Below are positions 1-5,986 of a stretch of 18,532 nt of DNA, in pieces; within the stretch, counting starts at the first letter, position 1, and every line of letters starts with the position of its first letter. A program made the translations under genes and the position numbers. Under the pieces are notes generated by a model. That model was not told the DNA's origin and made no database searches. It saw only the letters and a program-made list of their open reading frames with translations. Source of the stretch: an uncultured Sphingopyxis sp. GTDB lineage: Bacteria > Pseudomonadota > Alphaproteobacteria > Sphingomonadales > Sphingomonadaceae. Where the stretch lies: assembly GCA_937957805.1 (NCBI GenBank), contig CALFXW010000030.1, positions 1 through 18,532 of the forward strand, given 5' to 3'.

Positions 1-21
1 AGACGTGTGCTCTTCCGATCT
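1..21 (+). other. Illumina TruSeq adapter remnant
   Basis: The first 21 bases are identical to the 3' end of the TruSeq read-2 adapter (ending GCTCTTCCGATCT). This is library sequence, not biology. It marks position 1 as the physical end of the assembled contig and warns that the adjoining bases come from an untrimmed read. Confidence 0.97.
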
Positions 22-235
22 AGCCGAGCAGGTTTGCGATCGCCATCTCCATCGCGACGTGCTCGGCCCACGTGTCGGGCATCGCGCCCGTGGAGAGGAA
101 CCGGACCGCGGGGTGCGCGGGCTTCGGCTCCTCACCGAGCAGCTCGAGGATCTTGAGGAAGTTGCCGACGTGCTGGAACTCCTCGACGGCCTGGCGCGCG
201 AGGAACCGCGCCGCCTTCGTCCCTTCTTCTTTGCC
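22..235 (-). CDS. Partial gene, possible ferritin-like helical protein (3' end cut by adapter)
   Basis: On the minus strand an open frame runs into the adapter, so its C-terminus is missing. The readable part has helical character: FLARQAVEEFQHVGNFLKIL, then a Pro-rich link (GEEPKPAHPAV), then TWAEHVAMEMAIANLLG. The EEFQH and AEHVAME segments resemble the E..H pattern of ferritin-like diiron helices, but that is only a resemblance. Upstream of about 235 the frame loses this character at a GC-rich palindromic stretch, so the true N-terminus is not here. Codon use is of a very high-GC organism and unlike the sdh genes, which suggests a foreign fragment joined during library making or assembly. 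Confidence 0.35.
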
Positions 236-430
236 AAAACACCCCCGGGGCGTGCGGGGGGCAGCGCCCGCCGTGCGGCGCCCCGCTGGCGATGAACTCG
301 GCCACCGCACCCGCCCGCATCCCGTCGGCCGCGCGCACCGTCACCGTGTGCGGCTTCTGGCGGCGCCTCGCGGCCGGGCTGATCGACGCCATCGCGGGTG
401 GTGGTGGGCTGCTGACGGTGCCCGCGCTGC
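236..430. other. Probable chimeric junction region with a TauE/SafE-like fragment
   Basis: No intact gene is present. A GC-rich imperfect palindrome lies near 241-285. From about 350 to 425 the plus strand reads LAAGLIDAIAGGGGLLTVPA, which matches the N-terminal signature of TauE/SafE (TSUP) transporters. It then runs without a break into a different hydrophobic tail directly before sdhD. A TSUP N-terminus cannot belong to succinate dehydrogenase, so at least one artificial junction lies between about 410 and 440. The 290-350 stretch has no recognisable product and may be a further fragment. Confidence 0.5.
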
Positions 431-474
431 TCACCGCCGCATTGTGGCTCTATATTTTCTATCGGGGGGTCTGA
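430..474 (+). CDS. sdhC: C-terminal tail of probable SdhC (cytochrome b556 subunit), truncated
   Basis: The last 13-15 codons before the TGA at 472-474 read TAALWLYIFYRGV, a plausible end of the last membrane helix of SdhC. The stop lies three bases before the sdhD start, the spacing expected in an sdhCDA operon. Everything upstream in the same frame looks like a TauE/SafE N-terminus, so the rest of SdhC is missing because of the suspected chimera. The call rests mostly on position, and the exact left boundary is a guess. Confidence 0.4.
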   Translation, partial: LTAALWLYIFYRGV

Positions 475-477
475 ACC

Positions 478-870
478 ATGGGTAATGGCACGCATTTGGG
501 CAAGGTGCGCGGGCTGGGTTCAGCCAAATCGGGCACCCACCATTGGCTGACGCAGCGCACCAGCGCGATCGCCAATCTGGCGCTGCTCGTCTGGCTCCTC
601 ACCAGCTTTTTGACCAATGATGTGACGCGGCTCGACGCGGTGCACCGCTGGCTGACGTCGCCCTATGCAGCGGTGCCGCTCGCCCTGTTGGCCATCAGCG
701 CCTTCACCCATTTGCGGCTTGGCCTGACGGTGTTGATAGAGGATTATGTGCATGATGATGCGCTGAAGCTCATCAGCCTCACCGCGCTGACATTTTACAG
801 CTGGGGCGGCATGATTTTTGCGCTGTTTGCGATTGCGCGCATTGCTTTGGGGGGTGGCCATGGCGGCTAA
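478..870 (+). CDS. sdhD: Succinate dehydrogenase membrane anchor subunit SdhD
   Basis: This 130-residue protein has three hydrophobic segments (about 31-47, 65-86, 99-122) and is one of two membrane anchors of complex II. It helps bind haem b and ubiquinone in the inner membrane, linking succinate oxidation to the quinone pool. The motif THHWLTQRTSAIANLAL (residues 20-36) and the helix-II pattern with His78, Arg80 and DYVH (89-92) are typical of SdhD; His78 is the expected haem b ligand. The ATG follows the sdhC stop by 3 nt, and the gene end overlaps sdhA by 11 nt, indicating translational coupling. Length is normal for alphaproteobacteria. Confidence 0.93.
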   Translation: MGNGTHLGKVRGLGSAKSGTHHWLTQRTSAIANLALLVWLLTSFLTNDVTRLDAVHRWLTSPYAAVPLALLAISAFTHLRLGLTVLIEDYVHDDALKLISLTALTFYSWGGMIFALFAIARIALGGGHGG

Positions 871-2701
871 ATCGGCTGAGAAGGCGGCGGGCGCTGCCTA
901 TCCCATCATCGATCACAGTTTTGACGTCGTGGTTGTCGGCGCGGGCGGCAGCGGGCTGCGCGCGACGATGGGCGCGGCAGAGGCGGGGTTAAAGACCGCC
1001 TGCATCACCAAGCTGTTCCCGACGCGCAGCCACACGGTCGCCGCGCAGGGCGGTATTGCCGCGAGCCTTGGCAATAATACGCCCGACCATTGGACGTGGC
1101 ACATGTATGACACGGTCAAGGGTTCGGACTGGTTGGGCGATCAGGACGCCATCGAATATATGGTGCGCGAAGCCCCCGCCGCTGTTTACGAACTCGAACA
1201 TGCCGGCGTCCCGTTCAGCCGAAATGCCGATGGCACAATTTATCAGCGCCCCTTTGGCGGGCATATGCAGAATATGGGTGACGGCCCGCCGGTGCAGCGC
1301 ACCTGCGCTGCGGCTGACCGCACCGGCCATGCGATGCTCCACGCGCTCTATCAACAAAGCCTCAAATATGATGCGGAATTCTTCATCGAATATTTCGCGC
1401 TCGATTTGATTATGGAGGATGGGCCGTCTGGCCCCGAATGTCGCGGCGTTATGGCATTATGCCTTGCAGACGGGTCGATCCACCGTTTTCGTTCGCAAGC
1501 CGTCGTGCTGGCAACCGGCGGTTATGGCCGCGCTTATTATACCGCGACCAGTGCGCACAGCTGCACGGGCGATGGTGGCGGCATGGTGCTGCGCGCCGGA
1601 CTGCCGCTCCAAGACCTTGAATTTGTACAATTCCACCCGACCGGCATTTACGGTGCAGGCGTGCTGATTACAGAGGGTGCGCGCGGGGAGGGTGGATACC
1701 TCACCAATAGTGAGGGGGAGCGTTTCATGGAACGCTATGCCCCCAGTGCCAAGGATTTGGCGAGCCGCGATGTCGTCTCCCGCTCCATGGCGCTTGAAAT
1801 GCGCGAAGGGCGCGGGGTTGGCCCGCACAAAGACCATATCTATCTCCACCTTGACCATATTGATGCCAAGGTGCTGGCCGAACGGCTGCCCGGCATTACC
1901 GAAAGCGGCAAGATTTTCGCGGGCGTTGATTTGACGCGCCAGCCGTTGCCGGTGTGCCCGACCGTCCATTATAATATGGGCGGCATTCCCTGTAATTATC
2001 ACGGCCAAGTGGTGACCAAAAAGGGCAAGGATCCCGAAGTCGTCGTCCCCGGCCTTTATGCCGTGGGCGAAGCGGCGTGCGTTTCGGTGCACGGGGCCAA
2101 TCGTCTGGGGTCAAACAGCCTGATCGACCTTGTCGTGTTCGGGCGGGCAACCGGCCTCCACCTCAAGGAAAATCTGCGCCCCAATGCGCCGCAGCGCCCA
2201 TTGCCAGCCGATGCGGCGGACAAGGCCTTGTCGCGTATTGACCATTTCCGCTTTGCCAAGGGCGGCAGCCCGACGGCACAGGTGCGGCTCGAAATGCAGC
2301 GCACGATGCAGAAACATTGCGCCGTGTTCCGTGATACGGCGCTGTTGGCAGAGGGTGTGGAGTTGATGGCGGCGGCGAACAAGCGGCTCGCCGATGTCGC
2401 GATTTCCGACCGCTCGATGATCTGGAATACCGACCTTGTCGAAACGCTCGAACTCGACAATCTGATGGGGCAGGCGGTGTGCACGATGGCGAGCGCGAAT
2501 AACCGGCAGGAATCGCGCGGCGCCCATGCGCATGAGGATTTCCCCGACCGCAATGACAAGAAATGGATGAAACATACGGTCAGCTGGTTTGACGGCTGGG
2601 GCGGCAATGGCGGCAAGGTGACAATCGATTACCGGCCGGTGCATGAATATACCCTCTCCGACGAAGTGAGCTATATCAAGCCCAAGGCGCGGGTATATTG
2701 A
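860..2701 (+). CDS. sdhA: Succinate dehydrogenase flavoprotein subunit SdhA
   Basis: This 613-residue catalytic subunit of complex II oxidises succinate to fumarate with covalent FAD, on the cytoplasmic face of the inner membrane. Visible: Rossmann motif GAGGSG (28-33), the FAD-attachment His58 in RSHTVAAQGG, ATGGYGRAYY (218-227), active-site FHPTG (258-262, His259) and RGEGG (275-279), Arg303, His370 in CPTVHYNMGG, and the typical end YIKPKARVY. The start is taken at ATG 860 (MAAKSAEK) rather than an in-frame ATG at 818 deep inside sdhD; a G-rich Shine-Dalgarno (GGGGGGTGG) precedes it. The gene is complete. The iron-sulfur subunit gene sdhB does not follow; a palindrome and a DUF559 gene do. 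Confidence 0.98.
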   Translation: MAAKSAEKAAGAAYPIIDHSFDVVVVGAGGSGLRATMGAAEAGLKTACITKLFPTRSHTVAAQGGIAASLGNNTPDHWTWHMYDTVKGSDWLGDQDAIEYMVREAPAAVYELEHAGVPFSRNADGTIYQRPFGGHMQNMGDGPPVQRTCAAADRTGHAMLHALYQQSLKYDAEFFIEYFALDLIMEDGPSGPECRGVMALCLADGSIHRFRSQAVVLATGGYGRAYYTATSAHSCTGDGGGMVLRAGLPLQDLEFVQFHPTGIYGAGVLITEGARGEGGYLTNSEGERFMERYAPSAKDLASRDVVSRSMALEMREGRGVGPHKDHIYLHLDHIDAKVLAERLPGITESGKIFAGVDLTRQPLPVCPTVHYNMGGIPCNYHGQVVTKKGKDPEVVVPGLYAVGEAACVSVHGANRLGSNSLIDLVVFGRATGLHLKENLRPNAPQRPLPADAADKALSRIDHFRFAKGGSPTAQVRLEMQRTMQKHCAVFRDTALLAEGVELMAAANKRLADVAISDRSMIWNTDLVETLELDNLMGQAVCTMASANNRQESRGAHAHEDFPDRNDKKWMKHTVSWFDGWGGNGGKVTIDYRPVHEYTLSDEVSYIKPKARVY

Positions 2702-2731
2702 GGAATTCGACGGTGGTTGGGTTTTCCCCGA

Positions 2732-2752
2732 CCCCTCCCTGAGAGGGAGGGG
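2732..2752. repeat. GC-rich palindrome, possible sdhA terminator / REP-like repeat
   Basis: A perfect 9-bp inverted repeat, CCCCTCCCT - gag - AGGGAGGGG, lies 30 nt after the sdhA stop. It has no T-run, so it is not a textbook intrinsic terminator. The same arms recur at 3279-3299 and 3390-3411, so it belongs to a dispersed repeat family. The following 40 bases (to about 2797) contain repeat-associated sequence that also encodes the end of the DUF559 frame. Confidence 0.8.
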
Positions 2753-2776
2753 CGCGAGACTTGCGAGCGAAGCGAG

Positions 2777-3208
2777 CTAGTCGCAGCGGGGTGGGTAGCC
2801 TGACCCGGCAAGAGCATCCTTTGTCGGTTCCGCACGCTTACGCGGGCCGACAAAGTGGACCGTGGCGCCGCGCAGCGCGACCGCCGCTGCAATCGCTGCC
2901 ATCACCCCTTTGACATTCGCCCGCACATCGCCATTCCAGAACCGCAGCACCTGCCACCCGGCGGCTTCGAGCGTCGTCGTGCGCTCTGCGTCATAGCCAT
3001 TGTCGACATGCTGTGACCCGTCAATTTCAATAGCCAGTTTATGCGACCGACATGCGAACTCGGCGATGAAGCCGCCGATCACCAACTGCCGGGTAAAGCG
3101 CGGACGCATCGCCGACAGATGCGCCCATAACAGGCGTTCGTCAGTGGTTGCATCGCGGCGCAATGCGCGGGCGTTGCTTGTCAGTCGTGGCGGAACGCGT
3201 TTTGCCAT
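2777..3208 (-). CDS. DUF559 domain protein (Vsr-like endonuclease fold)
   Basis: This 143-residue protein belongs to the DUF559 family, related to very-short-patch-repair and restriction-type endonucleases; cellular role unknown. It shows the usual order: N-terminal RALRRDATTDERLLWAHL (14-31), RFTRQLVIGGFIAEFAC (37-53), the predicted catalytic strand LAIEIDGSQH (58-67), then ERTTTLEAAGWQVLRFWNGDV with the late RFWN motif. The domain ends near residue 110. The tail finishes GSGYPPRCD, encoded by the flanking repeat, which also supplies the stop codon (TAG of the GACTAG in GCGAGCTAGTC). Start ATG at 3206-3208 gives MAKRVPPRL, as expected. It sits alone between palindromic repeats on both sides, antisense to sdhA and separating it from the chromosome beyond. 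Confidence 0.85.
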   Translation of the reverse strand: MAKRVPPRLTSNARALRRDATTDERLLWAHLSAMRPRFTRQLVIGGFIAEFACRSHKLAIEIDGSQHVDNGYDAERTTTLEAAGWQVLRFWNGDVRANVKGVMAAIAAAVALRGATVHFVGPRKRAEPTKDALAGSGYPPRCD

Positions 3209-3267
3209 GGCACCAGCATAGCAATATCAGTGGGGACGCGCGACTGATAGCGATGGCTGGGCAATGA

Positions 3268-3435
3268 CCCACCCCCAACCCCTCCCTTTCAGGGAGGGGG
3301 GCAGATGGGGCGTGCCGCCCTTTCAGGGAGGGGACAGATGGGGCGTGCCTCCCCTTCTGGGAGGGGGGTAAATGGGGAGCGCCTTAATCCCCCTCCCTCT
3401 TGAGGGAGGGGTTAGGGATGGGTGGGCTTTTCTGC
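3268..3435. repeat. Cluster of AGGGAGGGG palindromes and tandem units
   Basis: Two full palindromes, CCCCTCCCT-ttc-AGGGAGGGG (3279-3299) and CCCCTCCCT-cttg-AGGGAGGGG (3390-3411), bracket tandem copies of a unit of about 35 bp. Each copy contains AGGGAGGGG (or GGGAGGGG) followed by an AGATGGGGCGTGCC-like or AAATGGGGAGCGCC-like core. The outer edges (CCCACCCCCAACCCCTCCCT on the left, AGGGAGGGGTTAGGGATGGG on the right) form an imperfect inverted pair. The family matches that at 2732-2752 on the other side of the DUF559 gene. Confidence 0.85.
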
Positions 3436-3621
3436 GCACTTGCCTGAAAGCGGGGCGCAACTTCAACAGGTTGTCCCGTCCGAACCCATTGCGCCCCGAC
3501 CCGAAGATATTGCTGCAACACCGTCAGTTAGGGGCAAAATCACCCGGCCAGCACAGAGCCAAAACGGCGCCCCCAATCGCGGTTTGTCCCAATTGCCACC
3601 GAGAGGCGCATTTTGGATAAA
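3436..3621. other. Intergenic stretch with an inverted repeat, no gene seen
   Basis: No convincing coding frame. A perfect 9-bp inverted repeat, GGGGCGCAA (3452-3460) and TTGCGCCCC (3489-3497), encloses 28 bases. At the right edge GGATAA-a-TTATCC (3615-3627) forms a perfect palindrome that covers the parE stop codon. The rest is featureless to me. Confidence 0.6.
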
Positions 3622-3918
3622 TTATCCACCCAGATGCCGCTGCACATCCATCCGTTCATGTAGCACTCGAACCACATCGACCGCCCTGCCTGTCACAAGA
3701 TAGTATATAATATGGTGTCCGCTTGCCAGCTTGCGGAAATCGGCAACCCGCGACGGATGGATTGGCCCAAGTTCGGGATAGCCCCTCAACCTATCCAGAT
3801 CATGGCGCAGGGTCTGGATATAGCTCTCGGCCTGCTCTGGCCCCCAAGCCGCTGCCGTGTAGATCCAGACCGCATCCAGATCGCGCTGCGCCGAAGGTAG
3901 CAGGTGGATAGATTTCAC
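3622..3918 (-). CDS. parE: ParE-family toxin (RelE/ParE superfamily)
   Basis: This 98-residue protein has the ParE layout: LLPSAQRDLDAVWIYTAAAWG (6-26), the helical segment AESYIQTLRHDLDRLRGYPELG, and the C-terminal strands RKLASGHHIIYYLV and AVDVVRVLHERMD. ParE toxins are usually gyrase poisons held inactive by ParD; RelE-type relatives cleave mRNA, and the fold alone does not decide the target, though the sequence favours ParE. The start is a GTG whose bases overlap the antitoxin stop (GTGA), so translation is coupled and the antitoxin is made first. Length is typical and the frame is intact. The taa stop lies inside the palindrome at 3615-3627. Confidence 0.9.
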   Translation of the reverse strand: MKSIHLLPSAQRDLDAVWIYTAAAWGPEQAESYIQTLRHDLDRLRGYPELGPIHPSRVADFRKLASGHHIIYYLVTGRAVDVVRVLHERMDVQRHLGG

Positions 3919-4169
3919 GCTGCGCCTTTGTAGTTCGCCCGCTTTTCAGCCAGAAAGGCGTCAAAATCAAATGGCTCGGCAGGGCCGCTGTCTATCCCCT
4001 CTTGAAGTGCGCGTTCCAGCGCCGCCATCTTGGTATCTTCTGCGATATATTGCCGCATCGCTTCGCGCACGACTTCACTGGTGGAGCCAAATTCGCCTGA
4101 GGCAACCTTGCGACGGGCAAATTCGATAAAGGGTTCGCCCAATGCGATGGAGGTGTTCTTGCTGGCCAT
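3915..4169 (-). CDS. parD: ParD-family antitoxin (ribbon-helix-helix)
   Basis: This 84-residue partner of the ParE toxin reads MASKNTSIALGEPFIEFARRKVASGEFGSTSEVVREAMRQ. It has the N-terminal ribbon (NTSIALGE), the helix FIEFARRKVASG and the GSTSEVVREAM segment of ParD/CC2985-type antitoxins, then an acidic C-terminal tail (DFDAFLAEKRANY) that should wrap the toxin. An in-frame ATG further upstream at 4292 is rejected because it adds 41 residues that fit no ParD and runs over the upstream palindrome. Expected roles: neutralise ParE by direct binding and repress its own operon by binding upstream DNA. Confidence 0.9.
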   Translation of the reverse strand: MASKNTSIALGEPFIEFARRKVASGEFGSTSEVVREAMRQYIAEDTKMAALERALQEGIDSGPAEPFDFDAFLAEKRANYKGAA

Positions 4170-4179
4170 GGCGCGTCGA

Positions 4180-4194
4180 TACCAAAATTTGGTA
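4180..4194. promoter_or_regulatory. Perfect palindrome upstream of parDE, candidate operator
   Basis: TACCAAA-a-TTTGGTA is a perfect 15-bp palindrome 10 bp upstream of the parD start. It lies in the 111-bp region between parD and the divergent creD-like gene. ParD-type ribbon-helix-helix dimers bind such sites to autoregulate, so this is a natural operator candidate. Binding is inferred from position and symmetry only. Confidence 0.55.
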
Positions 4195-4280
4195 ACGTCG
4201 GCAATGTCGATATGTAGCACTAGACAATCGATGCAAAGCCGCGCAGCATGTTCGTTCCAAGTGACGAACGGGTGCATCCC

Positions 4281-5660
4281 ATGGCGCGGCAATCATCCCC
4301 CGGTATCAAATTATTGTTCGTTATATTGATCGGCCTGGCGCTGTCGGTGCCGCTGCTTGCGGTATATGCGCTGGTGTACGACCGGCAATCGCAATCCGAA
4401 ACCGCGCGGGCCAGCATCGCGGCGGGCTGGGGCGGGCCGCAGGTGATGGTGGGGCCGGTGCTTGCGCTGCCCTATGTCCGCGACGAACAACAAAATGTGG
4501 AGGTGAACGGGCGCAGCGAAACGCGCGTCGTCCGGGTCAATGACACGCTGTTTCTGTCCCCCGTGCGCAACCATTTGACCAGCCGGGTGGTGCCACAATT
4601 ATTGCGCAAATCCATCTATGAATCCGTCCTCTATCAGGTGGAAAATCAAGGGAGCGCCCATTTTGCGCTGCCGCCCGATTTTGAACGCTATGGCGTGCCG
4701 ATGAGTGCGATTGATTTTTCGCGGGCGGAGATACGTTTTGGCCTCGCCGATCCACGCGGGTTACAGGCCAATGCCAGCGTTCGGGTGAATGGTAATGCGG
4801 TGCCGTTGCTGCCCGGAAAGGGGCTGGCGGCGACAAATGGTTCGGGCTTTTTCAGCTTTGTTGATTGGACAGGCCGTGCGCCGATGGATGTGACATATCA
4901 ATTTGCCGCGCGCGGCAATGACCGGCTGACCTTTGTCCCGCGCGGTCAGGACAGCCGCTGGCAGGTGCAATCCACATGGCCCAGCCCCAATTTTTCGGGC
5001 AGTTTTTTGCCCAACCAACGGCGCATCAACGCCGACGGCTTTCGCGCCGATTATGCGATCAGCAATCTGGCGCTGGGTCAGGCAATTGTGTTGACAGACG
5101 ATGTTCGCCCGCCGCTCGATGTGAGCGTCAATGTGGACAATATCGCGGTGGGGGAGGGCGCGCTGAGCCAGAGCGCGTCGGTGGCGATGGTCGAAACCGT
5201 CGACCTTTATGATCAGGTCAACCGCGCGGTAAAATATGGATTTTTGTTCATCGGCTTTACCTTCATGGCGTTTTTGATGTTCGACATCATCGCGAATGCG
5301 CGGGTGGCGGCGGCGGAATATCTGTTGGTGGGCGCGGCGCTGGCGCTGTTTTTCGTGCTGTTGCTGGCATTGGCAGAGGTGATTGGCTTTACGCCCGCCT
5401 ATCTGTTGGCGTCGGGCGCGATTATCGGGCTGGTCACCACCTATTCGGCGGCGGTGCTGAAAAGCTGGCAGCGCGCGCGGATTATCGCGGGGTTGCTGAC
5501 CGGCCTATATGCCGCGCTCTATGTGCTGCTCAACCTCGAAGCCTATAGCCTGCTTATCGGGTCGGCGCTGCTGTTCGTCGCGCTGGCGGCGGTCATGTGG
5601 GCGACTCGGCGAATAGATTGGAGCGCGGTGAGTGCACAGGATGATGCCGTCGTCGCCTAG
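4281..5660 (+). CDS. creD: CreD-like inner membrane protein
   Basis: This 459-residue protein matches CreD (cell envelope integrity protein). After a short cytoplasmic N-terminus there is one helix (LLFVILIGLALSVPLLAVYAL), then a periplasmic region of about 270 residues starting near GWGGPQVMVGPVLALPY. The C-terminal block has five or six helices (from about VKYGFLFIGFTFMAFLMFDI to ALLFVALAAVMWATRR). In enterobacteria CreD belongs to the CreBC regulon and affects envelope properties; its biochemical role is unknown. No creB/creC is nearby, so this copy is an orphan. ATG 4281 is chosen over an upstream in-frame ATG at 4248, which would add 11 residues before the positively charged MARQSSPGIK. 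It is divergent from parD, and its TAG stop overlaps the convergent DUF167 stop. Confidence 0.88.
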   Translation: MARQSSPGIKLLFVILIGLALSVPLLAVYALVYDRQSQSETARASIAAGWGGPQVMVGPVLALPYVRDEQQNVEVNGRSETRVVRVNDTLFLSPVRNHLTSRVVPQLLRKSIYESVLYQVENQGSAHFALPPDFERYGVPMSAIDFSRAEIRFGLADPRGLQANASVRVNGNAVPLLPGKGLAATNGSGFFSFVDWTGRAPMDVTYQFAARGNDRLTFVPRGQDSRWQVQSTWPSPNFSGSFLPNQRRINADGFRADYAISNLALGQAIVLTDDVRPPLDVSVNVDNIAVGEGALSQSASVAMVETVDLYDQVNRAVKYGFLFIGFTFMAFLMFDIIANARVAAAEYLLVGAALALFFVLLLALAEVIGFTPAYLLASGAIIGLVTTYSAAVLKSWQRARIIAGLLTGLYAALYVLLNLEAYSLLIGSALLFVALAAVMWATRRIDWSAVSAQDDAVVA

Positions 5661-5986
5661 TCGTCGGGCGTGACGGTCAATATTTTTGCCCGTCCGCGCG
5701 CGCCGCTGTGCAGCCTGATCGCGCGGCGTGGCAAATCCATCGCGGCGGCGACCAGTTCGACAACCGCCGTGTTCGCCGCGCCATCGACCGCGCGCGCGCT
5801 GACCGTCACACGCACCATTTCCCCATCCATCGCCACTGCGTTGCGGCGGGCCCCAGCCGTTACCTGAACGGCAATCTTGCCCGATGCGGCGCGGGCGCGC
5901 AGCGCGGTGGTAAGCGCGGGGTCCGGCCGGTATTTCAGCGGGCACCATCCGCAGGCGCGGGGGCATTTCCTTCGGCCCTGCGCCAC
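5657..5986 (-). CDS. DUF167 family protein (YggU-like)
   Basis: This small protein of the DUF167/YggU family has unknown function. The core KIAVQVTAGARRNAVAMDGEMVRVTVSARAVDGAANTAVVELVA contains the family signature V.V.A.A..GAAN. It ends RAIRLHSGARGRAKILTVTPDD. The start is unclear: no ATG lies just before the conserved region. A GTG at 5984-5986 overlaps the upstream amidohydrolase gene by about 50 nt, an ATG at 6005-6007 overlaps more, and a CTG overlapping the amidohydrolase TGA stop (CTGA) would place the start nearest the conserved KYRPDPAL. Same strand as the amidohydrolase and probably co-transcribed. Its stop shares the palindromic CTAG (5657-5660) with the convergent creD stop. Confidence 0.8.
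   Translation of the reverse strand: MAQGRRKCPRACGWCPLKYRPDPALTTALRARAASGKIAVQVTAGARRNAVAMDGEMVRVTVSARAVDGAANTAVVELVAAAMDLPRRAIRLHSGARGRAKILTVTPDD

Noticed and set aside
292..474. A 60-residue complete gene before sdhD
   Set aside because: The frame joins a TauE/SafE-like N-terminus to an SdhC-like tail, so it is a junction product and not one gene.
2732..2752. Intrinsic terminator for sdhA
   Set aside because: The stem is strong but has no U-tract, and the same sequence is dispersed nearby, so it is recorded as a repeat.
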